In this document: positions 8,870 through 18,132 of the stretch, piece after piece
How the letters are laid out: the number at the start of each line of letters is the position of its first letter
How positions within the stretch are numbered: position 1 is the stretch's first letter
Assembly (NCBI RefSeq): GCF_001050155.1
Contig: NZ_LFVY01000011.1
Coordinates: 153,451-217,450, forward strand
DNA length: 64,000 bases
From: Nitratireductor soli
GTDB lineage: Bacteria > Pseudomonadota > Alphaproteobacteria > Rhizobiales > Rhizobiaceae
Direction: 5' to 3'
Notes under the pieces: model-generated
Seen by the model: only the letters and a program-made list of their open reading frames with translations
What the model was told of the DNA's origin: nothing
The model's database searches: none
Position numbers and translations under genes: made by a program

Positions 8870-10048
8870 GTGAGCGATTTGCAAGCTTTGACGATGGCTG
8901 GCGGTGACCCGCGGGTGGCCGGCGGACGCCTGACGATCGACCTCGATGCGCTCGTCGCCAATTACCGCCTTTTGGCCGAGCACTCGACGCCGGCGGAGGC
9001 TGCCGCCGTCGTCAAGGCCGATGCCTATGGCCTGGGAACCGCCCCGGTGGTGCGCGCACTCACCGCCGCCGGCTGCCGGCGCTTCTTCGTCGCGCTGCCG
9101 GAAGAGGGCCTGGCCGTGCGACAGGCCGCGCCGGCGGCGGAAATATACGTTTTCAACGGCCTGTTCAGCCCCGAGGCCGCCGCCTTCTATCGCGAGGGGC
9201 GGCTGTTGCCGGTGCTCAATTCGCAAGCCGACCTTTCCATCTGGGAGGCGCATGGCTGGGACGACGGCGAGGAACCGCGCCCTTGCGCCCTGCATGTGGA
9301 GACCGGCATGAACAGGCTCGGCCTGACAGCCGAGCGGACGCGCATCCTGGCGCAGGAGAACGCGCTGACCGGTGCGCTCACGCCGCGCCTGGTGATCAGC
9401 CATCTGGCTTGCGCCGACACGGCCGACCATCCGATGAACCGGCAGCAACTGAAGTCCTTTCAGGTGCTTAGCGCGCTTTTCCCAGAATCCGAATCAAGCC
9501 TGGCCAACTCCGCCGGCATCTTTCTCGGCGGCGGATTCCTGTGCGACATGACCAGGCCAGGCATTGCCCTTTATGGCGGCGCGCCCGTGGGCGGCGTGGC
9601 CAACCCGATGCATGCGGTGGTGACCGCCGAGGCGCGCATTGCGCAATTGCGCCAGGTGCGGGCGGGGCAAACGGTCAGCTATGGCGCCACCCCCGTGACG
9701 CGCGACACGCTGGTCGCCGTAGCGGCGACGGGCTATGCGGACGGCTACCACCGTGCCGCCTCCGGCGCCGGGGTGCCGCTGCGCCGGAGCCTGGCCGAAG
9801 GCGCGGCGGGTTTCATCGCCGGCCAGCGCGTGCCGGTGATCGGCCGCGTGACGATGGATCTTACTCTGTTCGACGTCACGGCACTCGGCCCGGACACGCT
9901 GAAAGTCGGCGATTTCATCGAGCTGTTCGGCGACAATATGCCGATCGACGAGGTCGCTTCCGCCGCCGGCACCATCGCCTATGAGCTTCTGACGGCGCTC
10001 GGCCGACGCTATCACCGCCATTACCTGTATTCGGGAGCGCCCGCCTGA
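8870..10048 (+). CDS. alr: Alanine racemase
   Basis: PLP-dependent interconversion of L- and D-alanine for peptidoglycan. The PLP lysine lies in AAVVKADAYGLG, followed by LHVETGMNRLGL, LANSAGIFLGG, DMTRPGIALYG and, near the C-terminus, VGDFIELFGDN. The start is probably GTG at 8870, 4 bp after dnaB; ATG at 8894 is the alternative, and longer frames run into dnaB. It has 392 residues from the GTG. The stop overlaps the radA ATG (TGATG), so dnaB-alr-radA looks like one transcription unit. Confidence 0.93.
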   Translation: MSDLQALTMAGGDPRVAGGRLTIDLDALVANYRLLAEHSTPAEAAAVVKADAYGLGTAPVVRALTAAGCRRFFVALPEEGLAVRQAAPAAEIYVFNGLFSPEAAAFYREGRLLPVLNSQADLSIWEAHGWDDGEEPRPCALHVETGMNRLGLTAERTRILAQENALTGALTPRLVISHLACADTADHPMNRQQLKSFQVLSALFPESESSLANSAGIFLGGGFLCDMTRPGIALYGGAPVGGVANPMHAVVTAEARIAQLRQVRAGQTVSYGATPVTRDTLVAVAATGYADGYHRAASGAGVPLRRSLAEGAAGFIAGQRVPVIGRVTMDLTLFDVTALGPDTLKVGDFIELFGDNMPIDEVASAAGTIAYELLTALGRRYHRHYLYSGAPA

Positions 10049-11433
10049 TGGCGCGCGCGCGCGCCCAGTTCATCTGCCAGAATTGCGGCACCGTTCATGC
10101 GCGCTGGGCTGGCAAATGCGATGGCTGCGGCGAGTGGAACACGCTGATCGAGGAAGGCACGTCGAGCGGCATCGGCTCGGGGCCGCAAACCGGGCGAAAG
10201 GCGCGCAAGGGCCGCGCCGTGGCGCTGACGACGCTGTCGGGCGAGATCGAGGACGCGCCGCGCATCATGACGGGCATCGGCGAACTGGATCGGGTGACGG
10301 GCGGCGGCTTCGTGCGCGGCTCGGCGCTGCTGGTCGGCGGCGACCCCGGCATCGGCAAATCGACGCTTCTGACCCAGGCGGCAGCCGCACTTGCGGCGCG
10401 CGGGCACCGCATCGTCTACGTCTCGGGCGAGGAGGCGGTGGCACAGATCCGCCTGCGCGCGCAGCGCCTCGGCGTGGCGCATCTGCCCGTGGAACTCGCC
10501 GCCGAAACCAATGTGGAAGACATTCTGGCGACCATCGAGGACGGCAAGCGGCCGGACCTGGTGATCCTCGATTCGATCCAGACCTTGTGGACCGACATGG
10601 CCGAATCGGCGCCGGGAACGGTGACCCAGGTGCGCGCCTCCGCCCAGCAGATGATCCGCTACGCCAAGTCGACGGGCGCGGCGATCGTGCTCGTCGGCCA
10701 CGTCACCAAGGAAGGCCAGATCGCCGGTCCGCGCGTCGTCGAGCACATGGTCGATGCCGTTCTCTATTTCGAGGGCGAAGGCGGCCACCATTACCGCATC
10801 CTGCGCACGGTGAAGAACCGATTCGGTCCGACCGACGAGATCGGCGTCTTCGAAATGGGCGACAAGGGCCTGCGCGAAGTGTCGAATCCGTCCGAACTGT
10901 TCCTCGGCGAGCGCAGCACCAAGGCACCCGGCGCCGCCGTCTTCGCCGGCATGGAGGGAACGCGGCCGGTTCTTGTGGAAATCCAGGCGCTGGTCGCCCC
11001 CTCGCCGCTGGGCACACCGCGACGCGCGGTGGTTGGCTGGGATTCAGCCAGGCTTTCCATGATTCTTGCCGTTCTGGAGGCCCATTGCGGGGTGCGCTTC
11101 GCCAGCCATGACGTCTATCTCAACGTTGCCGGCGGCTATCGCATCACCGAACCCGCCGCCGACCTGGCGGTGGCCGCGGCGCTCGTCTCCTCGATGACCG
11201 GGCTTGCCCTGCCCGCCGATTGCGTCTATTTCGGCGAGATCAGCCTTTCGGGCGCGGTGAGACCCGTTGCGCACGCGACCAGCCGTCTCAAGGAAGCCGA
11301 AAAACTCGGCTTCGGCCAGGCGGTGATGCCGCCGGGCAATGAGGACGGCAATGGCGCGATCGCCATGCGGGCCGCGCGACCGGAGGCACTCGCCGACCTG
11401 GTGGCGCGCATCGCGGGCTCCAAGGCGGCATGA
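10048..11433 (+). CDS. radA: DNA repair protein RadA
   Basis: RecA-like branch-migration helicase of recombination repair. An N-terminal C4 zinc finger (Cys10, Cys13, Cys24, Cys27 in FICQNCG...GKCDGCGEW) precedes Walker A GGDPGIGKST (97-106). The RadA-specific KNRFGPTDEIG motif is about two thirds in, and the C-terminal Lon-like domain contains YLNVAGGYRITEPAADLAVA. It has 461 residues, normal for RadA. One-base overlap with alr. Confidence 0.95.
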   Translation: MARARAQFICQNCGTVHARWAGKCDGCGEWNTLIEEGTSSGIGSGPQTGRKARKGRAVALTTLSGEIEDAPRIMTGIGELDRVTGGGFVRGSALLVGGDPGIGKSTLLTQAAAALAARGHRIVYVSGEEAVAQIRLRAQRLGVAHLPVELAAETNVEDILATIEDGKRPDLVILDSIQTLWTDMAESAPGTVTQVRASAQQMIRYAKSTGAAIVLVGHVTKEGQIAGPRVVEHMVDAVLYFEGEGGHHYRILRTVKNRFGPTDEIGVFEMGDKGLREVSNPSELFLGERSTKAPGAAVFAGMEGTRPVLVEIQALVAPSPLGTPRRAVVGWDSARLSMILAVLEAHCGVRFASHDVYLNVAGGYRITEPAADLAVAAALVSSMTGLALPADCVYFGEISLSGAVRPVAHATSRLKEAEKLGFGQAVMPPGNEDGNGAIAMRAARPEALADLVARIAGSKAA

Positions 11434-11514
11434 TGGAAACGATTGGCGCACACAGTGGCCCGGAACCGATGAAACTGACCTTGCGGGGGCATCCTAACCG
11501 CCAAAGGAGTAGGG

Positions 11515-12060
11515 GTGACAATGCCAATCACGCTGCTTGACGGAATTCTCGTCGGCTTCACACTCGTCTCGGCCATGCTGGCCATGGTGCGCGGGTTTTC
11601 CCGCGAAGTCCTGTCGATCGCCTCCTGGGCGGCGGCGGCGGCGGCGGCCTATTTCTTCCACCCGCTGGTTTTGCCCTATGTAAAGCCCTATATCAGCAAT
11701 GACATGCTGGCCGTTGCGGCGGCGGCGGCGGCGGTGTTCTTCGTCGCGCTGATCATCGTGACGATCGTCACCATGAAGATTGCCGACTTCATCATCGATT
11801 CGCGCGTCGGCGCACTCGATCGGACGCTCGGCTTCCTTTATGGCGCGGCGCGCGGCGTCCTGGTGGTCGCGGTGGCCCTGTTGTTCCTCAACTGGCTGCT
11901 CGGCAGCAACCCGCCGGGCTGGATCGCCGAGGCCAAATCGCGTCCCCTGCTCGATGGCGTCGGCCAGTGGCTGCAGGGCATGCTTCCGGACGATCCGGAA
12001 AACTCGGTTTTCGACCGCCTCTCGGATGGCGTGTCGAGCGAGGGCGAAACGAGCAACTGA
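11515..12060 (+). CDS. cvpA: CvpA family membrane protein
   Basis: Inner-membrane protein of the colicin V production family, commonly next to purF. It has 181 residues with four hydrophobic segments (about 8-28, 33-52, 65-88, 105-127) and the family motif RGFSREVLSIASW. The tail is hydrophilic. AAAGGAG (11503-11509) precedes a GTG at 11515 by 5 nt; ATG at 11521 (MPITLLDG) is an equally credible start. The purF gene lies downstream behind a hairpin. Confidence 0.88.
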   Translation: MTMPITLLDGILVGFTLVSAMLAMVRGFSREVLSIASWAAAAAAAYFFHPLVLPYVKPYISNDMLAVAAAAAAVFFVALIIVTIVTMKIADFIIDSRVGALDRTLGFLYGAARGVLVVAVALLFLNWLLGSNPPGWIAEAKSRPLLDGVGQWLQGMLPDDPENSVFDRLSDGVSSEGETSN

Positions 12061-12082
12061 CGGCGGCGGCCGTCTGGGATAT

Positions 12083-12123
12083 TACGGCGCCACACGTCTT
12101 CGCGACGCTGACGTGGCGCCGTA
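12083..12123 (+). terminator. 11-bp hairpin in the cvpA-purF gap
   Basis: Perfect arms TACGGCGCCAC (12083-12093) and GTGGCGCCGTA (12113-12123) with a 19-nt loop. There is no T-run, so simple intrinsic termination is unlikely; attenuation or mRNA protection is possible. The longest purF ATG (12128) starts only 4 bp after the stem. Confidence 0.4.
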
Positions 12124-12199
12124 GGCTATGGAAGCGCATCATGCCTTAGGGGCCATCACGGCGCCAGCAAGCGATGCGGATGAAAGGGCGACCTTGGAA

Positions 12200-13675
12200 A
12201 TGGCACAGGACGACGATTTGCCCCTCGCGGGCGAAGCCGACGATCATTTTCACGACGAATGCGGCGTGTTCGGCATTTTCGGCCGGACGGACGCGGCCGC
12301 CATCGTCACGCTTGGCCTGCACGCGCTGCAGCATCGCGGCCAGGAGGCCGCCGGCATCGTCTCCTTCGACGGCAGCCAGTTCCATGTCGAACGGCATATC
12401 GGCCTGATCGGCGACACGTTCACCAAGCCGGCGGTGATCGCCAGGCTGCAGGGCAGCCGCTCGATCGGCCACACGCGCTATGCCACCACCGGCGGCTCGG
12501 GCCTGCGCAACGTGCAGCCCTTCTTCGCCGAACTGGCCGAGGGCGGGCTGGCCATCGCCCACAACGGCAACATCACCAACGCCATGACCGTGCAGCGCAA
12601 GCTGCAGAAACAGGGGGCGATCTTCTCGTCCACCTCCGACACTGAAACCGTCCTGCATCTCGTCGCGACCAGCAAGGAGCGCGACACCAATGCGCGCTTC
12701 ATCGACGCAGTGCGGCAGATCGAGGGCGCCTTCTCCATCGTCGCGCTGACGTCGAAGAAGATGATCGGCTGCCGCGACCCGCTCGGCATTCGCCCGCTGG
12801 TTCTGGGTGACCTCGACGGCGCCTATATCCTCGCCTCGGAGACCTGCGCACTCGACATCATCGGCGCGCGCTACGTGCGCGACTTGAAGCCCGGCGAGAT
12901 GGTGGTGGTGACCGAAACGGGCATCGAGAGCCTGTTCCCGTTCGATGCCGCGCCAAAATCGCGCTTCTGCATCTTCGAATATGTCTATTTCGCCCGGCCC
13001 GATTCCTCGGTCGAGGGGCGCAATGTCTACGAGGTACGCAAGGAAATCGGCGCCGAGTTGGCGCGCGAGACGCCGGTCGAGGCCGACATCGTCGTGCCGG
13101 TGCCCGATTCCGGAACGCCGGCGGCCATCGGCTACGCGCAGGCGGCCAAGTTGCCGTTCGAGCTGGGTATCATCCGCAACCACTATGTGGGGCGGACCTT
13201 CATCCAGCCGACCGATTCCATCCGCCACATGGGCGTCAAGCTGAAGCACAACGCCAATCGCCGCTTCATCGAGGGCAAGCGGGTGATCCTGGTCGACGAT
13301 TCCATCGTCCGCGGCACGACCAGCCAGAAGATCGTCCAGATGGTGCGCGAAGCGGGTGCGACGGAGGTGCATATGCGCATCGCCTCGCCGCCGACGCGCG
13401 CCTCGTGCTTCTACGGCGTCGATACGCCGGAGGCGGCCAAGCTGCTTGCCTCGCGCATGACCATCGAGGAGATGGCCGAGTTCATCCGCGTCGATTCGCT
13501 GGCCTTCCTGACCATTGACGGGCTCTACCGCGCCGTCGGCGAGGCGGCGCGCAACAACGACCAGCCGCAATATTGCGATGCCTGCTTCACCAAGGACTAT
13601 CCGACGCGGCTGACCGACCACGAAGGCGCCGACAATGTGCGCACGCTCTCCCTTCTTGCCGCAGGCGGTCAATGA
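12200..13675 (+). CDS. purF: Amidophosphoribosyltransferase PurF
   Basis: First committed step of purine synthesis: PRPP + glutamine to phosphoribosylamine. An Ntn-hydrolase glutaminase domain begins at the conserved Cys in DECGVFGIFGR, which normally becomes the N-terminus after propeptide removal. The PRTase domain has the PRPP loop RVILVDDSIVRGTTSQK. The start MAQDDDLPLAGEADDHFHDE matches rhizobial relatives in length; an in-frame ATG at 12128 would add 24 residues. The stop overlaps the next gene by 4 bp (ATGA). Confidence 0.94.
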   Translation: MAQDDDLPLAGEADDHFHDECGVFGIFGRTDAAAIVTLGLHALQHRGQEAAGIVSFDGSQFHVERHIGLIGDTFTKPAVIARLQGSRSIGHTRYATTGGSGLRNVQPFFAELAEGGLAIAHNGNITNAMTVQRKLQKQGAIFSSTSDTETVLHLVATSKERDTNARFIDAVRQIEGAFSIVALTSKKMIGCRDPLGIRPLVLGDLDGAYILASETCALDIIGARYVRDLKPGEMVVVTETGIESLFPFDAAPKSRFCIFEYVYFARPDSSVEGRNVYEVRKEIGAELARETPVEADIVVPVPDSGTPAAIGYAQAAKLPFELGIIRNHYVGRTFIQPTDSIRHMGVKLKHNANRRFIEGKRVILVDDSIVRGTTSQKIVQMVREAGATEVHMRIASPPTRASCFYGVDTPEAAKLLASRMTIEEMAEFIRVDSLAFLTIDGLYRAVGEAARNNDQPQYCDACFTKDYPTRLTDHEGADNVRTLSLLAAGGQ

Positions 13676-14421
13676 CAGACAGAAAACCCAATTTGCAGGG
13701 CCGGCTGGCGCTGGTCACCGGCGCTTCGCGCGGCATCGGCTATTTCCTCGCCAAGGAACTGGCGGCCGCCGGCGCACACGTCATCGCCGTGGCGCGCACG
13801 GTCGGCGGGCTCGAGGAGCTTGACGACGAGATCCGGGCGGCCGGCGGCGACGCGACACTGGTACCGCTCGACCTGACCGACATGGCCGGCATCGACCGCA
13901 TCGGCGCGGCGATCCACGAGCGCTGGGGCAAGCTCGACGTCCTGGTCGCCAATGCGGGCATACTGGGCGTCATCGCGCCGCTTGGCCATGTGGAGGCCAA
14001 GGTGTTCGACAAGGTGATGGCGATCAACGTCACCGGCACCTGGCGACTGATCCGCACCGTCGATCCGCTGCTGCGCGCCTCCGACGCGGGCCGCGCCATC
14101 GTCCTGTCGTCGGGTGCCGCCCATTCGGCGCGCGCCTTCTGGGGCCCCTATGCGGCGTCCAAGGCGGCGGTCGAGGCGATGGCGCGCTCCTGGGCCGACG
14201 AGACCAAGAACATGGCGCTGCGCGTCAACGCGGTGAATCCCGGCGCCACGCGCACCGCCATGCGGGCGCTGGCGATGCCTGGCGAGGACCCGGCCACCCT
14301 GCCCCACCCATCAGAGGTGGCGGCGCGCATCTTGCCGCTGGCGAGCCCCGATCTGACCGAGACCGGACTGATCTTCGACGTGAAGCAGGACCGCTTCACC
14401 CGCTATCAGATGCCGGCATAG
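13672..14421 (+). CDS. Short-chain dehydrogenase/reductase
   Basis: NAD(P)-dependent oxidoreductase of the classical SDR family, 249 residues. Cofactor motif TGASRGIG is near residue 20, NAG in LVANAGILG, and active-site Ser in LSSGAAHS with YAASK as the YxxxK catalytic pair. It is translationally coupled to purF (ATGA overlap), an arrangement I recall from other rhizobia, although no biochemical link to purine synthesis is known to me. Substrate unknown. Confidence 0.87.
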   Translation: MTDRKPNLQGRLALVTGASRGIGYFLAKELAAAGAHVIAVARTVGGLEELDDEIRAAGGDATLVPLDLTDMAGIDRIGAAIHERWGKLDVLVANAGILGVIAPLGHVEAKVFDKVMAINVTGTWRLIRTVDPLLRASDAGRAIVLSSGAAHSARAFWGPYAASKAAVEAMARSWADETKNMALRVNAVNPGATRTAMRALAMPGEDPATLPHPSEVAARILPLASPDLTETGLIFDVKQDRFTRYQMPA

Positions 14422-14683
14422 CGCGGTTGCCCCGGCACGCTTTCCACAGCCTGGCCCACGGCATGACCCGTCGCCAGGCCCATGGCACGGCAATGGCGAT
14501 TGACCTTCCGGTCCCTTTCGTTACCTTTCACGCGGCAGCGGCAGCTGGATGCCGCACCCCGGGGGGCTATGGCACGGGTCTCGGAGAGGGCCCACGCATC
14601 GCGGATGCCGTGCCTGGATTGGCAATGCTGGCTGTTCCGTCGCTCGTTGAGAGCGGGCACGCCATGCGGCTGGGAGACGCGGC

Positions 14684-15331
14684 ATGATTCTGGTCATTGA
14701 AGTCGTTCTGGTGTGTGTTGCGCTTTGGGCGACGGCGGCCGGCCTGGTGCAATTCCGCCGCGGGCTGAATTTCCATCAGGCGGCGCTCTACGCACCGCTA
14801 AAGCTGCTGTTTCGCGTCAGCGACCGTGAAATCGACACAGCGCGCAAGGCGCCGGCGCCGGTGATCTATGTGGTCTGGCACCGGACCCGCCTCGACCCGG
14901 CGCTGATGCTGTCGCTGCTGCCCGACGACACATTGCACATCCTCGACGAGGCTTCGGCCAGCTCGCATCTGCTCGAGCCCTGGCGGGCGCTCGGACGCAC
15001 GATCGCCTTCAACGCCCACCACGTCTTCGTCAGCCGCAGGCTGGTGCGGCGGCTGAAGGGCAATGGCCGGCTCGCCGTCTACCTGCCCGACGAGACCGAT
15101 CCCGACACCAAGACGTTCCGGCTGTTCCGCGCCGTCGCGCGCATCGCGCTGAAGGCCGAGGCGCGCATCGTGCCCATATTCATCGCCCGCAAGGGGACAT
15201 TGCCGGCCCGCATCGTCCACACCCTGCAGCCGCTGACGATCGAGGAACTGATCGCCCGCTCCGGCAAGGAGGACATGCGCGCCTCGCAAGCCCTGTTCGA
15301 GCGCATGATCGAGGCGCGCAGCGCCATGTGA
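14684..15331 (+). CDS. Lysophospholipid acyltransferase-like protein
   Basis: A 215-residue protein with an N-terminal membrane segment (about 1-20) and an HX4D motif (H-R-T-R-L-D in VVWHRTRLDPAL, about 65-76). This is the catalytic pattern of glycerol-3-phosphate/lysophosphatidate acyltransferases. A later YLPDETDPDTK and IVPIFIARKGTLP fit the family's blocks III-IV loosely. It probably acts on acyl lipids at the inner membrane. The 262 bp before it hold no clear gene. Specific substrate uncertain. Confidence 0.7.
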   Translation: MILVIEVVLVCVALWATAAGLVQFRRGLNFHQAALYAPLKLLFRVSDREIDTARKAPAPVIYVVWHRTRLDPALMLSLLPDDTLHILDEASASSHLLEPWRALGRTIAFNAHHVFVSRRLVRRLKGNGRLAVYLPDETDPDTKTFRLFRAVARIALKAEARIVPIFIARKGTLPARIVHTLQPLTIEELIARSGKEDMRASQALFERMIEARSAM

Positions 15332-15392
15332 CCTCTGGTCACAGCAATGTCTCACCGGGCGTTCCGGCGCAACGATGGGCCTATGCGCAGAT

Positions 15393-16304
15393 TCAGAATA
15401 TCCCGGCATCCGCCGGGTCATCATACAGTGCCATCAGGGCCAGGATTCGAGCGCAGAACCTCCCGACGCCCGCGGTCTGTGTCGCTGTGCCCGTCAGCAG
15501 GTGAAACCGCTTCGACATGAGCACACGCAATCCCGACATGGGAACCAGGTCGAGCGCCCGCGCCATCGCCCGTCCATAGGGAACGCGCAGCAAGGCGATC
15601 CCCCTGCCGGCTGCGGCGGCCTGCAGGGTCAGATCGTAGGCGGAAAAGAACCGGTCCTGCTCGCGCGGCTGATAAAAAACCCCGGAACGGCCCAGCCAGC
15701 CGGTCCAATTGCCGGCCGATGCATCGTGCAGGAGCGGCCAGGCCAGCAAACGTTCCGGGTCGTCGTGGCTCGACAATTCGCTGGCGATCGTCCGGCTGGC
15801 AACAGGCACTGCCCATTCGCGAAACAGCGGCCTCGACGTGACGCCGGGCCAATCACCCATGCCGTAGCGGATGGCCACACGGGCCTCCGACAGAGTCATG
15901 AATCGTTCGTCGACATCGGCTTCGACACGCAGGTCTGCCGGCGCGCCCTCAAGGGCTCCCAGGTGGGGAAACAACCACATGCGGGCAAAGGAGGGCACGA
16001 CGCCGACGCGCACCGTCTCCAGGCTGGCACCAGTGGAGACGAGGCTGCGGCTGTCATGGAGAATGGCGCTGGCGCGCTCGATCTGCAGCAGAAAGGCGTG
16101 GCACGCCGGCGTCGCGCGGACGCCGCGCCCATGTCGCTCGAAGATGCGTTGGCCGATCCAAGTCTCGACCAGCGCCACACGCCGGCTGACGGCACCATGG
16201 GTGATGCCGAGTTCCTCCGCAGCTTTCGAGAACGATCCTTCACGCGCCGCAGCCAGCACCGCTTCCAGCGCCTCCAATGGCGGCAGTCCGGAGAACTGTT
16301 CCAT
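15393..16304 (-). CDS. LysR-family transcriptional regulator (GcvA-like)
   Basis: Winged-helix HTH at about 8-67 (LEALEAVLAAAREGSFSKAA, then ELGITHGAVSRRVALVETWI), then a LysR substrate-binding domain. It has 303 residues, standard for the family. The start is supported by GGGAGGGAGTA directly ahead of ATG at 16304. The frame extends 115 codons further upstream, but that covers the divergent promoter and part of the neighbouring gene, so it was not used. Divergent from the EamA transporter gene, which it probably controls from the shared 88-bp gap. Confidence 0.9.
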   Translation of the reverse strand: MEQFSGLPPLEALEAVLAAAREGSFSKAAEELGITHGAVSRRVALVETWIGQRIFERHGRGVRATPACHAFLLQIERASAILHDSRSLVSTGASLETVRVGVVPSFARMWLFPHLGALEGAPADLRVEADVDERFMTLSEARVAIRYGMGDWPGVTSRPLFREWAVPVASRTIASELSSHDDPERLLAWPLLHDASAGNWTGWLGRSGVFYQPREQDRFFSAYDLTLQAAAAGRGIALLRVPYGRAMARALDLVPMSGLRVLMSKRFHLLTGTATQTAGVGRFCARILALMALYDDPADAGIF

Positions 16305-16316
16305 TACTCCCTCCCA

Positions 16317-16339
16317 AGATGTGCATTGAACGCACATCT
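16317..16339. promoter_or_regulatory. Inverted repeat in the LysR/EamA gap (candidate operator)
   Basis: AGATGTGC, 7 nt, GCACATCT: a perfect 8-bp dyad with a T-N11-A core typical of LysR binding sites. It lies 13 bp upstream of the regulator start and 53 bp before the transporter start, consistent with divergent control. Confidence 0.6.
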
Positions 16340-16392
16340 GATTGTCAAATGGTGTTCTATGACCGGTGCTGTCCTTCTGACACAAATCCGGC

Positions 16393-17286
16393 ATGACAGA
16401 AAGCGCCTCCTCCAAGCTTCGCCGTTCGGCGATCTTGCCCGCATTTGCCGTTTCGGGAACGGTGATCACCTGGGCGGCCTCATTCCCGGCGATCGGCATG
16501 GCGCTGAAGGGGCTCGAGCCGCTGCCCCTGGCGGCCATACGCTTTGCGTTGGCCGCCCTTTTGGCCATCGTCTGGCTTGCCTGGCGGCGGCCAGCCCGGT
16601 TCTCGAGGCGCGATCTCGCAACCCTTGTTCTATGCGGTATCCTCGGCATCGCGCTCTACAATGTGCTGCTGAATTCGGGCCAGAAGACCGTTTCCGCAGG
16701 AGCCGCGAGTTTCATCGTCAACACTCAGCCCATGTTCATGGCGATCCTCGCCGTTCTTGTCCTGAAGGAGGCGTTCAACCGCTGGAGCTGGGTGGGAACG
16801 GCGCTAGGCTTTGCCGGACTGGCGGTCATCGCCTGGGGCCAGCCCGGCGCGCTGGAATTCGGCGCCGGCTCCAGCCTGATCCTGGCTGCGGCCGTTTGCG
16901 CCGCTCTCTTCTCGGTGATGCAGCGGCCCCTGTTCCTGCGCATAGAACCGCTCGGCGTGACGGCGATGGTGCTGCTGATCGGCGCCGTCGCCCTGGCACC
17001 GTGGCTGCCGGCAGGAATCACGCAGTTTTCCGCCGCCTCGCTGCAAGTGAAAAGCGCCGTCTTGTTTCTCGCCGTGGCGCCCGCGGCCATCGGCCAATTG
17101 TGCTGGAGCTTCGCAATCCAGCACTACGGCGCGGCGCGCGCTGGACAATTCCTCTATCTGATCCCGCCGCTGGCCACACTGATCGCCTGGCTGATGTTGG
17201 GCGACGTACCCGAATGGACGACCATTGGCGGCGGCATTGCCGCGATGACCGGCGTCGTCATCGTCAACACCTGGGGTCGGCGCTGA
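16393..17286 (+). CDS. EamA/DMT-family transporter
   Basis: Inner-membrane drug/metabolite transporter with two EamA repeats and about ten hydrophobic segments over 297 residues. Motifs include ITWAASFPAIGMALKGLEPL, FIVNTQPMFMAILAVL and, in the second repeat, FLYLIPPLATLIAWLMLGD. It is probably an exporter of a small metabolite whose identity is not readable. Controlled by the divergent LysR gene by position. Confidence 0.85.
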   Translation: MTESASSKLRRSAILPAFAVSGTVITWAASFPAIGMALKGLEPLPLAAIRFALAALLAIVWLAWRRPARFSRRDLATLVLCGILGIALYNVLLNSGQKTVSAGAASFIVNTQPMFMAILAVLVLKEAFNRWSWVGTALGFAGLAVIAWGQPGALEFGAGSSLILAAAVCAALFSVMQRPLFLRIEPLGVTAMVLLIGAVALAPWLPAGITQFSAASLQVKSAVLFLAVAPAAIGQLCWSFAIQHYGAARAGQFLYLIPPLATLIAWLMLGDVPEWTTIGGGIAAMTGVVIVNTWGRR

Positions 17287-17310
17287 TTGGCGCATCATTC
17301 AAGTCAGCAC

Positions 17311-18132
17311 TTATTCTTCGGGTATCGTGTCCTGCGGCGTCTGCTTCTCCTCACGCGCTGCGCGCCGTGAATAGGCGCGCATGCTGAGGATCAGGAAGCC
17401 GAGATAGGCAATCGTCGAGGCCGACAGCGTCAGCCAGGTGTAGCTCGTCAGGAGCAGCACGTAGAGCGCCAGGCCGAGGATCAGCGGCAGGACATATTCG
17501 CGGCGCACCCGGTTGCCGGAACTCTTGCCCGAATAGACCGGCAGGCGGCTGACCATCAGGAAGCCGATCAGCACCGTGTAGAAACAGGCGACCAGCGCCA
17601 CGGTGCGGTCCGGCATGACGCCGAGAAAGCCCAGATAGACCGGCAGCAGGACGAGTGCGGCACCCGCCGGCGCCGGCACGCCGACGAAATAGTCGGCCTG
17701 CCAAGCGGGCCGGTCGGGATCGTCCAGCATGACGTTGAAACGGGCAAGCCGCAGGCAGCAGGCGATGGCGAACAGCAGCGCGGCGATCCAGCCGAGCGGC
17801 CCCGCCTTGTCGAGAAGGTAGGCGTAGAGCACGAGCGCCGGCGCGACACCGAAATTGACGATGTCGGCCAGGGAATCCATCTGCGCGCCGAATTTCGACG
17901 AGGCTTTCAGCATGCGCGCCACGCGCCCGTCGACGGCGTCGAGAAAGGCGGCGATCAGCACCATCACCACCGCCGTTTCCACCCGGTTCTCGAAAGCCAG
18001 CCGTATGCCCGACAAACCGGCGCAGATCGCCAGCACGGTGATGACGTTGGGCACCAGCATGCGCAGCGGAATTTCGCTGATCCTCGGCCCGCCGCCGCCA
18101 TGCGGTTCGAATGGGGGGAACGGGCCGGCCAT
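17311..18132 (-). CDS. pssA: CDP-diacylglycerol-serine O-phosphatidyltransferase
   Basis: Makes phosphatidylserine from CDP-diacylglycerol and serine. The CDP-alcohol phosphotransferase signature D-G-x2-A-R-x8-G-x3-D-x3-D is visible as DAVDGRVARMLKASSKFGAQ followed by MDSLAD (about residues 68-90). Several membrane segments follow. It has 273 residues, typical of the type II (membrane) enzyme. The ATG sits in an ATGA overlap with the psd stop, so psd-pssA is one operon making phosphatidylethanolamine. A longer upstream frame is antisense to psd and was ignored. Confidence 0.93.
   Translation of the reverse strand: MAGPFPPFEPHGGGGPRISEIPLRMLVPNVITVLAICAGLSGIRLAFENRVETAVVMVLIAAFLDAVDGRVARMLKASSKFGAQMDSLADIVNFGVAPALVLYAYLLDKAGPLGWIAALLFAIACCLRLARFNVMLDDPDRPAWQADYFVGVPAPAGAALVLLPVYLGFLGVMPDRTVALVACFYTVLIGFLMVSRLPVYSGKSSGNRVRREYVLPLILGLALYVLLLTSYTWLTLSASTIAYLGFLILSMRAYSRRAAREEKQTPQDTIPEE

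Noticed and set aside
14427..14687. 86-codon ORF between the SDR and acyltransferase genes
   Set aside because: No ribosome site, composition like non-coding sequence, and it overlaps the acyltransferase start; left as intergenic.
15375..17387. A 670-codon plus-strand frame across the LysR and EamA genes
   Set aside because: It crosses two well-supported genes in the wrong strand or frame and has no recognisable domain.
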